From JAGXIT01 sp964387505 (GTDB lineage: Bacteria; Patescibacteriota; Saccharimonadia; Saccharimonadales; UBA4665), in contig CAYLWF010000025.1 in assembly GCA_964387505.1 (NCBI GenBank), positions 1 to 64,000 on the forward strand: 64,000 nt of DNA, given 5' to 3'. The translations under genes were made by a program, and so were the position numbers. Numbering within the stretch: position 1 is the first letter of the stretch; each line of letters starts with the position of its first letter. Positions 53,726 through 62,404 of this stretch are shown here, one piece after another. Below the pieces are notes generated by a model that saw only the letters and a program-made list of their open reading frames with translations, had not been told where the DNA came from and made no database searches.

Positions 53726-55072
53726 CTACTGCTGAACAAGGCGCTTAACCTGCGCGACGAGTGCGTCAAGTGAAGCTTGGTCGCTCGCTTCAGCGTTGAG
53801 ACGCATGACGGGTTCAGTGTTGCTGGCGCGGAGGTTGAACCAACCGTTTGGTAGCGTCACGCTCAGGCCGTCAAGCCAATCTTGCTCGTTTTCTGTAAAA
53901 GCTTCACTGACTTTTTGTAGCATTGCTTTCGGGTCGGCGACTTCAAAATTCGTTTCCGGTATCATGGGGTTCGTGGTGTGTGAGCCAGAAACTATGTCTG
54001 ACAGGGGAGCGTCTTGGGTGAAAATCTGCTCCAGTGCCACGAGCATACTGAGCATGCCCGAGTCGTTTGACCAGTAGTCCTTGAAAAAGAAGTGTCCAGT
54101 GGTTTCGCCGCCAAAGACCGCATCAACTTCACGCATTACTTCACCAATGTTGCTGCGCCCGGCTTTCGAGCGCACGCTGGTGAAACCGTTTGTCTCAAGA
54201 CGACTTACTACTGTTCTGGATGTTCGGACTTCATATACAAACGAAGGCTTTGGAGTGCCTACATACTTACTAGCCAGAAGCGACATCATCTCACTTCCAC
54301 TAACTGGCCGACCTGTCTCGTCAATCATCGCCATCCGGTCGCCGTCGCCGTCAAAGGCAATACCAAGGTAGCAACTTTTTTCTTGCACTACTGTCTGCAG
54401 GTCTTTGAGCGTTTCCAGTTTTTGAGGGTTTGCCTCGTGATTCGGGAAGGTTCCGTCTGGTTCAAAATACAGTTTCTCAACAGTAAAGGGAAGATGTGGT
54501 AAGAGTTTTTCGAGTACAACACCCGCCATACCATTGCCACAGTCTACGGCAACATGAACGGGTTTGAAGCGTGATACGTCTACAAAGTTGAGGCAGTACG
54601 TAACCCATGCATCAATGAGGTTTTCATGCCGGAGTGCGCCAGATACTTCGGCCAGGGTGGGGACTTCAGTTGCAAGCGCGCTGTCGCGTATGGCCGCTAG
54701 CCCTTGATCAAGCCCGATTGTCTTTGGCGTGTTGTCAAAGAGCTTTATGCCATTATATTCGCCGGGGTTATGACTAGCGGTGATAATCGCGGCTCCGGCA
54801 GCTTCGTAATGTGTGACGCCAAACACAGCCATGTCAGAAGTTACCATACCAATATCTATAACGTCTCGACCCGCCTGCACGATGCCCTCAGCGAGTGCAT
54901 CAGCCAGTTGACGCGAGTCTGGGCGCATATCATGTCCAACTACGACTGGACCCGCAATAGGTAACCACTGCGCAAAGCTTGTGCCGACCCGACGTACGAG
55001 GTCTTCACTGAGCTCGCTCCCAACTTTCCCGCGAATGTCGTAAGCCTTGAATATGCTTGCTAAATCTCCCAT
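53726..55072 (-). CDS. manB: Phosphomannomutase/phosphoglucomutase
   Basis: 448 aa. Alpha-D-phosphohexomutase: catalytic Ser in TASHNPGEYNGIK, metal loop AFDGDGDRM, sugar-binding GGETTGHFFF and C-terminal phosphate loop RASNTEPVMR. Makes mannose-1-P or glucose-1-P for sugar nucleotides (rmlA uses Glc-1-P). Has a leader with TATACT (-10) about 35 nt upstream and GAGGAGG before the ATG, unlike the leaderless genes. Confidence 0.93.
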   Translation of the reverse strand: MGDLASIFKAYDIRGKVGSELSEDLVRRVGTSFAQWLPIAGPVVVGHDMRPDSRQLADALAEGIVQAGRDVIDIGMVTSDMAVFGVTHYEAAGAAIITASHNPGEYNGIKLFDNTPKTIGLDQGLAAIRDSALATEVPTLAEVSGALRHENLIDAWVTYCLNFVDVSRFKPVHVAVDCGNGMAGVVLEKLLPHLPFTVEKLYFEPDGTFPNHEANPQKLETLKDLQTVVQEKSCYLGIAFDGDGDRMAMIDETGRPVSGSEMMSLLASKYVGTPKPSFVYEVRTSRTVVSRLETNGFTSVRSKAGRSNIGEVMREVDAVFGGETTGHFFFKDYWSNDSGMLSMLVALEQIFTQDAPLSDIVSGSHTTNPMIPETNFEVADPKAMLQKVSEAFTENEQDWLDGLSVTLPNGWFNLRASNTEPVMRLNAEASDQASLDALVAQVKRLVQQ

Positions 55073-55121
55073 GCTACCTCCTCAATTGTTCTCTTAGTAT
55101 ACCGCTAAGATCCGTAAGGTA

Positions 55122-56957
55122 CTATTCGACAGTCACTGATTTTGCAAGATTACGTGGTTTGTCGACGTTCAGGTTCTTTTCGGTAGCGACGTAGTACGCG
55201 AAAAGCTGGACGACGATTGCGCTTAGCAGCGGCGTAGTTTGTTCTAGGCTCTCTGGAATGTAAATGACGTCGTCGGCGAGCGAAGCAATCTGCTCATTTC
55301 CCTCTGTCGCTACAGCTATGACAGAGCCTTTGCGGGCCCGAATTTCTTCTATGTTGCTGTACGTTTTTTCCAGTAGCTCCGAGTTCGTTGCTATCACAAA
55401 CGTCGGGAAGTTTTCGTCTATCAGCGCGAGTGGTCCGTGTTTCAGTTCGCCGGCAGCATAGCCTTCAGAGTGAATGAGCGCACATTCTTTGAGCTTCAGT
55501 GTTCCTTCCAATGCAAGCGGGTAATTGTAACCGCGCCCAAGGTACATCATGTCAGTTGCGTGGACGTATTTTTGCGCGAGTGCTTTGATACGATCAGCCT
55601 GTTCGAGTACTTTTTCGGCTTTTTGCGGCAAACGGTTTAGTTCTTCGAGCAGCGGTTTGTACTGTTCACTGCGGCCGTCGCTCAGGTATAAGGCAATCAG
55701 CAGCAAAACGGTGTACTGCGCCAGGAAAGCTTTCGTACTAGCTACAGCCTGTTCCGGTCCGGCGTGACAGTACACGCCCGCGTCGGTCATGCGTGCAATT
55801 GTACTGCCTGTCGCGTTGACGACGCCCAGTTTGAGTACGCCGTAGTTCTCAACTTTTTTGAGTGCGGCAATAGTGTCGGCCGTTTCGCCAGACTGCGACA
55901 CGACTATCAGCGCGGTGCTGCGTGAAAACGGCTCTTTGCGGTATTTGAACTCCGAGCCAATGTGGACTTCTACAGGTATGCTCGCGAGCTCTTCTATGGC
56001 ATATTCGCCGAGCAGGGAAGCGTAACTAGCCGTCCCGCAGGCCACAATGACGATACGATCAACGTGCTTCAGCTGATCAGCCACGCTTTCCAGCCCGCCC
56101 AATTTCACGATGCCGCTTTCCGGCTTTATACGCCCCAGAGTCGCCGAACGGATGGTTTGCGGCGCTTCGTAAATTTCCTTCAACATAAAGTGCGGATAGT
56201 CGCCCAAGGAGGCTTGGTCGGCGTCATAGTCGAGCGTTTCCACGCCGCGCTCGACAGCTACGTCATTTTTGAGATCGTGAATGGCATACTCACCGCCCCG
56301 CCGGGCGACCAAATACTCGTAGTCGTTCATATATACAACGTCTTTCGTGTGCGCCATGAGTGCGTTTGGGTCAGAGGCAAGAATGAGTGCTTTATCGTCA
56401 GTAACGCCAAGAACAAGCGGACTTCCTAGTCGAGCCGCAAACAACGCATCCGGCTCGCGTGATGTCATGACAACGAGCCCGTACGCCCCACGTAACTGGT
56501 CGAGTGCACGGTGAAATGCTTCTTCAAACGACGTTGTTTGTTTCGCGTAGTAATCTAGCAGGTGCGGTATGACTTCCGTGTCAGTTTCAGTCACAAAGCT
56601 ATAGCCCTGCCGCTTCAGACTTTCGCGTAGTTCCGCGTAATTTTCAATGATGCCGTTATGCACCACCATAATGTCCTTTGCGGCGTTGAAGTGTGGGTGT
56701 GCGTTTGCGACGGTCGGCGTACCGTGTGTCGCCCAGCGTGTGTGACCAATTGTTGTGGAGCTCTCCGGTTGAGGTCTTCCGAGCGCGTCAATCAAACTCT
56801 GGACACGTCCTGTCTGTTTTGCGACCTGCATACTACCGCCATCCAGATAGGCGAGACCAGCAGAATCATAGCCTCTGTACTCCAAAGCCTGAAGTCCGTT
56901 GAGTACAACCGAAACGCCTTTTTCTTCCGAGCCAATATAACCGACGATGCCGCACAT
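55122..56957 (-). CDS. glmS: Glucosamine-6-phosphate synthase (glutamine-hydrolysing)
   Basis: 611 aa. Starts MCGIVGYIG with nucleophile Cys2; RGYDSAGLAYL and HNGIIENYAELR in the glutaminase half; two SIS domains with SQSGETADT and KTAY-like elements; ends PRNLAKSVTVE. Makes GlcN-6-P from Fru-6-P, the entry to UDP-GlcNAc for peptidoglycan and surface glycans. AAAGGATT Shine-Dalgarno, TATAGT about 45 nt upstream. No glmS ribozyme visible in the 91-bp upstream gap. Confidence 0.96.
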   Translation of the reverse strand: MCGIVGYIGSEEKGVSVVLNGLQALEYRGYDSAGLAYLDGGSMQVAKQTGRVQSLIDALGRPQPESSTTIGHTRWATHGTPTVANAHPHFNAAKDIMVVHNGIIENYAELRESLKRQGYSFVTETDTEVIPHLLDYYAKQTTSFEEAFHRALDQLRGAYGLVVMTSREPDALFAARLGSPLVLGVTDDKALILASDPNALMAHTKDVVYMNDYEYLVARRGGEYAIHDLKNDVAVERGVETLDYDADQASLGDYPHFMLKEIYEAPQTIRSATLGRIKPESGIVKLGGLESVADQLKHVDRIVIVACGTASYASLLGEYAIEELASIPVEVHIGSEFKYRKEPFSRSTALIVVSQSGETADTIAALKKVENYGVLKLGVVNATGSTIARMTDAGVYCHAGPEQAVASTKAFLAQYTVLLLIALYLSDGRSEQYKPLLEELNRLPQKAEKVLEQADRIKALAQKYVHATDMMYLGRGYNYPLALEGTLKLKECALIHSEGYAAGELKHGPLALIDENFPTFVIATNSELLEKTYSNIEEIRARKGSVIAVATEGNEQIASLADDVIYIPESLEQTTPLLSAIVVQLFAYYVATEKNLNVDKPRNLAKSVTVE

Positions 56958-57048
56958 GTATTAATCCTTTCGCTGTAGATAATCTATCAAGTCTGCACCT
57001 CTACTATACGCTTCAACAATCGCCTTCGGCAGCAATTTATTGACGATT

Positions 57049-58161
57049 TTACTTGGCTTGTTGTGCCCGTAGCTGTTCTAGAAGGTATTTTTTCATCTCG
57101 TCTTGAAAGCGTTCTTTCGAAAACTTTTGAGCATAGGCGCGGATTGCCGCACTACTGTAGGTCTTACCGTCAAACTTCTTTAGTGCAAGCGCGAGCGACC
57201 TCGCTGTTTGTTCGTCAAAGAAATCACCGGTCACGCCAGGCTTTACATAATCAAAAGCGCCACCGGCTTTGTAGGCGAGTACTGGCGTGCCGGCTGCCAT
57301 CGCCTCCACAGGTGTGATCCCGAAATCTTCTAAGCCTGGAAAGATGAGCGCTTCAGCTTCGGCAAATTCCTCTTCAAGGACCGAGTCAGGCACTTTGCCA
57401 AGAAATGTGACGCTTTTACCGGCCAGTTTTCGCAGTCTTGCATTGTCTGGCCCATCGCCAATGACAACCAGGGGTAGTCCGAGTTTGGTACATGCGACAA
57501 CTGCGAGATCAAACCGTTTGTAAGCAGTTTGTCTTCCAGATATAACGTAACCGCGACGTTTTTTTGCACGATGCTCGGGTTTTTGGAATCGCTCAAAATA
57601 CACAGGCGGAAATATAACGGTACTTTCTCGGCCATAATATTTTTTTATCTCAGATTGAATATGGGTGGAGTTTGCAATGATACAGTCAGGACGCTGGGCT
57701 GCTTTGTGGTCCCATCGCCGCAAAGGTTTTACGAGCAGCCAAAGACCAAAGCGGGCTAGCGGGTCAAAAAACCCAAAACCTGGCCGCTTCATATACTCTT
57801 CATAGCGGCTCCAGTAGTAGTGAGTAGGTGCATGGCAGTAATTTACGTGCAGAGTTCCTCTTGGTACCTTTATACCTTTTGCCTCAGCCCCAGAGCTACT
57901 GATAACCATGTCATAGCCAGTTAGTTTTAATCGGGTAAAGTAAAATATCCGTAAAACGGGAAGAAACTTGCGGATTTTTCCAAAAGGCTGCAACCGACCG
58001 GTTATTACGTTGCCATGAAGTCTTTTTCGCCATTCGTCAGTTGCGTAAGAGGTGTAGATTGGTGCTTCAGGGAAGAGTGTGTGCAGCTGTTCGACAACGA
58101 GTTCTGCGCCGCCTCCAACAAGCCAGTCATGCACAATCGCAATGCGTATTTTGCGAGCCAT
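57049..58161 (-). CDS. GT4 glycosyltransferase (WbaZ-like)
   Basis: 370 aa. IVHDWLVGGGAELVVEQLHTLFP at the start, CHAPTHYYWSRYEEYM acceptor region, ISGRQTAYKRFDLAVVAC hinge and LIFPGLEDFGITPVEAMAAGTPV donor site. Probably mannosyltransferase of the WbaZ group. The gene overlaps the WcaJ-like gene by 1 nt, so it likely adds the second sugar. Confidence 0.9.
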   Translation of the reverse strand: MARKIRIAIVHDWLVGGGAELVVEQLHTLFPEAPIYTSYATDEWRKRLHGNVITGRLQPFGKIRKFLPVLRIFYFTRLKLTGYDMVISSSGAEAKGIKVPRGTLHVNYCHAPTHYYWSRYEEYMKRPGFGFFDPLARFGLWLLVKPLRRWDHKAAQRPDCIIANSTHIQSEIKKYYGRESTVIFPPVYFERFQKPEHRAKKRRGYVISGRQTAYKRFDLAVVACTKLGLPLVVIGDGPDNARLRKLAGKSVTFLGKVPDSVLEEEFAEAEALIFPGLEDFGITPVEAMAAGTPVLAYKAGGAFDYVKPGVTGDFFDEQTARSLALALKKFDGKTYSSAAIRAYAQKFSKERFQDEMKKYLLEQLRAQQAK

Positions 58162-59591
58162 TATTTTGCTCCGATTCGCAGCAAGACAACGCGAACAGTT
58201 TTGAGCAAAATGACTATATCAAGCCAAAAACTCCAGTTCTGCACGTAGTATAGGTCAAGTTTTCTCCGTTCTTCAAAAGAGATATCTCGCCGTCCTGACA
58301 CGACCGCTAGGCCAGTAACGCCAGACTTCACACTCAGAATTAAGTTTTTCTTATCAGCCCGTTCTATATCTTCAATATCGAGAGCGCGCGGGCCAACGAG
58401 ACTTATTTCTCCGTGGACTACGTTCCAGAACTGTGGCAGTTCATCGAGGCTTGTGCTGCGCAGAAAGCGCCCAATGGTAGTTATGCGGGGGTCATCTACG
58501 AGCTGGTCGCCGTTTGCGCGATATTTTTTTGCTAGCTCTGGTTTACCCATTTTTGCGAAGGCATCTTCTGGAGAAAGGGCATTGTAGGCATGCTTCATAG
58601 TACGAAACTTTAACACCTTCACTTGGCTGCCAAACCGACTTATTCGCGAAGCTTTATAAAACACAGGTCCTTTTGGATCGTTTAGCTTTACTAGGAGGGC
58701 AATAACCGACCAAGCAGGTAAACTTATGAGCAGGAACAGTCCTCCGAGCAAAATATCGGTAAATCTTTTTAGTACACGCCCCCAACCGAACAGGGCAGTA
58801 TGGTGGATTTGAATAACCGGAATCGCATTGCGAAACAGGTCTACATCAATATTGCCGACAAATAGTTCGCTATTACCTGGTACAAAGCGATAGCTTACGT
58901 GGTGTTCTTGTGCATATGTGAGGATTTCAGCATTCTTTGTTTCGTCAGGGTACAGCTCCGTCTGGATAATGCCATGCAAATCTTGTGGCTCAGACCTGAG
59001 GAATGCGTCGAAGTTGGCATAACCGAGCAACGCGTCAGGCAACCTTTTGCGGTAACCGACAACACCAACGACCTCATATCCAGTCAGCCTAGGGTTGTCG
59101 AGTGAAAGCAGAAGTTCCTTTGTCATGGGCGTATCTCCGATGATTGCAATTCTCGAGAGCCCTTTCCCGTAGGCGAACATAGCGGTGCGAACAATACGGG
59201 CAATGTTACGGAAGCATACGAGCAGTACAAAAGCGAGCCCAAACCCGTATATAGGCACAAGTTTTGCGGGAAAAATGTTTTGTAAACTCATGTAGTCCCA
59301 AAAAACCATCGTAAGAACACCGACAAACGAGCCGATGAACAGTCTCCCGAATTCAGCAAATCGTCGCTCATAGATGTTCGCGTTGTATAGCCCAATGAGG
59401 GAAAAAACCAGTATCCATAAAGGTAGAAGGCTTGTAACAATGCCTATATAGGTTGTGCCGGCAATTGGATGGGCTACTTGTATGCCACTATTCGCACGAA
59501 TAATAAATGCCGCAACAAAACTGAGTATTATGGCCACAACATCACCCACCACTAAAAAGAAGCTATAGACTAGTGATGCATTGCTCTTCAT
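58161..59591 (-). CDS. Undecaprenyl-phosphate sugar phosphotransferase (WcaJ/WbaP-like)
   Basis: 476 aa. Four to five N-terminal helices (about 10-125), a Rossmann-like CoA-binding-type domain (about 135-255), one more helix, then a bacterial sugar transferase domain (about 285-476) with KLNDPKGPVFYKASRISRFG, KFRTMKHA, STSLDELPQFWNVVHGEISLVGPR. Transfers the first sugar-1-phosphate to undecaprenyl phosphate. TACAAT (59601-59606) lies 9 nt before the ATG. Confidence 0.94.
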   Translation of the reverse strand: MKSNASLVYSFFLVVGDVVAIILSFVAAFIIRANSGIQVAHPIAGTTYIGIVTSLLPLWILVFSLIGLYNANIYERRFAEFGRLFIGSFVGVLTMVFWDYMSLQNIFPAKLVPIYGFGLAFVLLVCFRNIARIVRTAMFAYGKGLSRIAIIGDTPMTKELLLSLDNPRLTGYEVVGVVGYRKRLPDALLGYANFDAFLRSEPQDLHGIIQTELYPDETKNAEILTYAQEHHVSYRFVPGNSELFVGNIDVDLFRNAIPVIQIHHTALFGWGRVLKRFTDILLGGLFLLISLPAWSVIALLVKLNDPKGPVFYKASRISRFGSQVKVLKFRTMKHAYNALSPEDAFAKMGKPELAKKYRANGDQLVDDPRITTIGRFLRSTSLDELPQFWNVVHGEISLVGPRALDIEDIERADKKNLILSVKSGVTGLAVVSGRRDISFEERRKLDLYYVQNWSFWLDIVILLKTVRVVLLRIGAK

Positions 59592-59640
59592 CTACCAAAG
59601 ATTGTACCACCGATGTTATGGGGTTGCGAGTAGTTTGCCG

Positions 59641-60774
59641 TCAGGCGCTTGCAATAGCTTCCCATGGCAGGTCGGGTTTACCGAAGTGGCCATAGACACT
59701 CGTTGTGCTGTAGATGGGACGGCGGAGGTTGAGCGTCTCGATGATACCTCTCACGCTGGTGTCGATGAGTTTGTCTTTGAACGCGTACAGTTCGGCTTCG
59801 CTCACGGTTGCAGTACCAAAGGTGTCAATGGTTTGCATGAGCGGCTTTGGTTGGCCGATGACGTAGGCAAGTCCGACCTCGCACTTAGTCGCTAGGCCAG
59901 TAGCCACAATATTTTTTGCAATGTAGCGTGCAGCATAGGCGCCGCTACGGTCGACTTTGCTTGGGTCTTTGCCGCTAAAGGCACCGCCGCCCACTCGGGC
60001 ATAGCCACCGTATGTATCCACCACAATTTTACGACCAGTTAGACCAGCATCGGACTCTGGTCCTGGTATATGCCACAGTCCGGTTCCATTGACGACAATG
60101 TTATGTTCGGCAGGAAGCTCGAGTTTGTAATGACGAAGTACTGGGGTAAAGACATGCTCAATCACATCTGCCCGGACTTGTGCTGCGCTCGTTGCTTCGT
60201 CGTGCGCCACAGCTGCCACAAGTTTCTCGACAGCGACCGGCTTGCCATCTTCGTCGTAGCGAACAGTGACCTGAGCCTTCCCGTCTGGCCGCAACCATTT
60301 CAGTACACCAGTTTCACGGCATTCGTCAATTCGTTTGGTGAGTGCATGAGCGAGGGCAATTGGCAGTGGCATGAGCTCTGGTGTTTCGTCGCATGCAAAG
60401 CCAAACATCATACCTTGGTCACCGGCGCCATCCGCATCAACGCCCATCGCAATTTCTGGTGATTGCTGGTGTAAGAAGTTTGTAAAATGTGACTGTTCGG
60501 CAGAAAATTTCCACTTGGGATTGGTGTAGCCAAGCTGTTCTATTTTACCGCGGACAACTTTTTCAAAATCTATTTTCGCCGTAGTTTTAATTTCACCAAA
60601 CAGACTAATCTGGTTCGCGCCAACAACAGTCTCTATGCCGGTACGGGCATGAGGGTCAAGCGTCAGTATGGCGTCGACGAGCGCGTCGCTCACGGCGTCA
60701 GCCATTTTGTCTGGGTGTCCAGCGCACACTGACTCGCTCGTAAAAAGGGTTGAATCTCCAACGGTATTTGTCAT
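59641..60774 (-). CDS. metK: S-adenosylmethionine synthetase
   Basis: 377 aa. ESVCAGHPDKMADAVSDA, GVDADGAGDQGMMFGFAC, VVDTYGGYARVGGGAFSGKDPSKVDRSGAYAARY are diagnostic. Makes SAM from methionine and ATP. The start at 60774 is chosen because homology begins there and AGGAAGGAT lies 8 nt upstream, inside a hairpin. Controlled by a SAM-I-type riboswitch in its leader. No methionine biosynthesis gene is in the window. Confidence 0.97.
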   Translation of the reverse strand: MTNTVGDSTLFTSESVCAGHPDKMADAVSDALVDAILTLDPHARTGIETVVGANQISLFGEIKTTAKIDFEKVVRGKIEQLGYTNPKWKFSAEQSHFTNFLHQQSPEIAMGVDADGAGDQGMMFGFACDETPELMPLPIALAHALTKRIDECRETGVLKWLRPDGKAQVTVRYDEDGKPVAVEKLVAAVAHDEATSAAQVRADVIEHVFTPVLRHYKLELPAEHNIVVNGTGLWHIPGPESDAGLTGRKIVVDTYGGYARVGGGAFSGKDPSKVDRSGAYAARYIAKNIVATGLATKCEVGLAYVIGQPKPLMQTIDTFGTATVSEAELYAFKDKLIDTSVRGIIETLNLRRPIYSTTSVYGHFGKPDLPWEAIASA

Positions 60775-60781
60775 ATAAGAA

Positions 60782-60802
60782 ATCCTTCCTGGCAGGAAGG
60801 AT
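60782..60802 (-). promoter_or_regulatory. Shine-Dalgarno-sequestering hairpin of metK
   Basis: On the minus strand ATCCTTCC-TGCCA-GGAAGGAT forms an 8-bp stem whose 3' arm is the Shine-Dalgarno AGGAAGGA, 8 nt before the ATG. No U-run follows, so control of translation rather than termination is likely. It is the expression platform of the riboswitch. Confidence 0.7.
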
Positions 60803-60813
60803 AGTCGTTTCGC

Positions 60814-60926
60814 ATATCTTCCCGCCATTACTTTATGTAATAGTGGCTAGATGAAGCACCGTTCAGATTGTGTCTGATGGTTGCTGACGGGTCACTGCGC
60901 TAGTCCGCTCGCCGTACTCTCGATAT
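60814..60926 (-). ncRNA. SAM-I-type (S-box) riboswitch aptamer
   Basis: About 113 nt in the metK leader. In order on the minus strand: AUAUC (P1 5'), GAGAG, GAGCGGACUAGCGCAGUGA-like P2 region, CCGUCAGCAACC, hairpin UCAGA-CACAA-UCUGA (P3), CGGUGCUUCAUCUAGCC, hairpin AUUAC-AUAAA-GUAAU with flanking GCC/GGC (P4), then AAGAUAU closing P1. The CAGCAACC...GGUGCU core and the GAUAU/AUAUC closure are the S-box hallmarks. Binds SAM and would lower MetK synthesis when SAM is plentiful. Confidence 0.85.
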
Positions 60927-60937
60927 CCAGTTTTTAA

Positions 60938-61045
60938 AGGAAGGGCTCACCCTTCCTGCTCTTTGTTCGGAATGAATCCGACTAAAGAACACCTACCCCT
61001 AAAGGCTGCGCTGTCGCTTGCTGGTGTCATAAGACACTAACAGCA
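60938..61045 (-). ncRNA. Unassigned structured RNA between ahcY and the SAM riboswitch
   Basis: Three stable hairpins on the minus strand: H1 UGCUG-(3-nt bulge)-GUGUC-UUAU-GACAC-CAGCA (61019-61045); H2 UUCUUU-AG-UCGGA-UUCAU-UCCGA-AC-AAAGAG (60959-60989); H3 AGGAAGGG-UGAG-CCCUUCCU (60938-60957). A TATACT at 61078-61083 could start the transcript. No ORF. H3 arms are complementary to the metK Shine-Dalgarno hairpin. It matches no family I know (not 6S, tmRNA or SRP by eye). Confidence 0.5.
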
Positions 61046-61093
61046 GCTTCTATCCTCAGACGCTTAGAGTAATTATAAGTATAGCACGCCAAG

Positions 61094-62392
61094 CTAGTAT
61101 CGGTAGTGGTCGGGTTTGAAGGGGCCGGTTTTTGGTATGCCTAGATATGCTGCCTGATCGGCGTTCAACGTGGTGAGTTTGCCGCCCAGTGCCTCTACGT
61201 GCAGGCGGGCAACCTTTTCATCAAGTTCTTTTGGCAACATGTATATACCAACTTCGTATCGCTTCGTCCAGAGTTCAATTTGTGCGAGCACTTGGTTAGA
61301 AAAGCTGTTGCTCATCACAAAGCTCGGGTGGCCAGTGGCGCAGCCAAGGTTTACAAGACGGCCTTCTGCGAGCAATATGATTCGATGGCCGTCAGGGAAG
61401 GTGTAGAGGTCAACTTGCGGTTTGATTTCCTCGTGTTTCACGCCAGGCATATTCTGTAGCGCTGCTACCTGAATTTCTACGTCAAAGTGGCCAATGTTAC
61501 ACACGATGGCGGTGTCTTTCATGGCTTTCATGTGCTCAAGCGTAATGATGTCTTTGCAGCCCGTGGTAGTGACAAACACATCGCCTTCTTTCACGGCGTC
61601 TTCCATGAGTACCACTTCGTAGCCTTCCATTTGGGCTTGCAGGGCGCAAATGGGGTCGATTTCGGTCACGAGCACGCGGCAGCCATATGCTGCGAGTGAT
61701 TGCGCAGAACCTTTCCCAACGTCGCCGTAGCCCGCTACCACAGCAACTTTACCGGCCAACATCACATCAGTTGCGCGCTTTATGCCGTCTACGAGTGATT
61801 CGCGGCAGCCGTACTTGTTGTCGAACTTACTTTTCGTAACAGAGTCATTCACATTTATGGCAGGGAGCTTTAGTTCGCCTTTTTCGAGCATTTGGTACAG
61901 ATGATGCACGCCTGTGGTTGTTTCTTCGCTCACGCCTTTTATGTCGGTGAGAAGTTCAGGGTGTTTGGTGTGAACGAGGTGCGTGAGGTCGCCGCCGTCG
62001 TCCAGTAACATATTTGGACCTTTGCCGTCAGCAAACAGTAGCGTCTGTTCGGTACACCACCAGTACTCTTCTTCTGTCTCTCCCTCCCAAGCAAACACAG
62101 GAACACCTGTTGCAGCAATGGCAGCGGCTGCCTGATCTTGCGTGCTAAAAATGTTGCACGAAGCCCAGCGAACTTCTGCTCCCAGGGCAACGAGCGTTTC
62201 GATAAGTACGGCGGTTTGAACGGTCATATGGAGCGAGCCGGCTATTCGCGCGCCTTTGAGCGGCTGAGCAGTTTTGTACTCTGCGCGTAGCGCCATCAGT
62301 CCCGGCATTTCTTTTTCAGCCAGCGTCATCTCGCGCCTACCCCATTCAGCGAGGGTTATATCTGCTACTTTGTACTCTTGTGTGTCGTTCAT
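61094..62392 (-). CDS. ahcY: Adenosylhomocysteinase (SAH hydrolase)
   Basis: 432 aa. SLHMTVQTAVLIETL, NVNDSVTKSKFDN, VVAGYGDVGKGSAQSLAAYG NAD site and the C-terminal LTTLNADQAAYLGIPKTGPFKPDHYRY. Hydrolyses SAH, the by-product of methylation, to homocysteine and adenosine. AGGAGA lies before the ATG. Between adoK and metK in one direction. Confidence 0.97.
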   Translation of the reverse strand: MNDTQEYKVADITLAEWGRREMTLAEKEMPGLMALRAEYKTAQPLKGARIAGSLHMTVQTAVLIETLVALGAEVRWASCNIFSTQDQAAAAIAATGVPVFAWEGETEEEYWWCTEQTLLFADGKGPNMLLDDGGDLTHLVHTKHPELLTDIKGVSEETTTGVHHLYQMLEKGELKLPAINVNDSVTKSKFDNKYGCRESLVDGIKRATDVMLAGKVAVVAGYGDVGKGSAQSLAAYGCRVLVTEIDPICALQAQMEGYEVVLMEDAVKEGDVFVTTTGCKDIITLEHMKAMKDTAIVCNIGHFDVEIQVAALQNMPGVKHEEIKPQVDLYTFPDGHRIILLAEGRLVNLGCATGHPSFVMSNSFSNQVLAQIELWTKRYEVGIYMLPKELDEKVARLHVEALGGKLTTLNADQAAYLGIPKTGPFKPDHYRY

Positions 62393-62404
62393 CGTTTCTC
62401 CTAG

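Noticed and set aside
56958..57048. glmS ribozyme
   Set aside because: The 91-bp gap upstream is too short for the ribozyme core and lacks its conserved segments; a normal promoter and Shine-Dalgarno are present.
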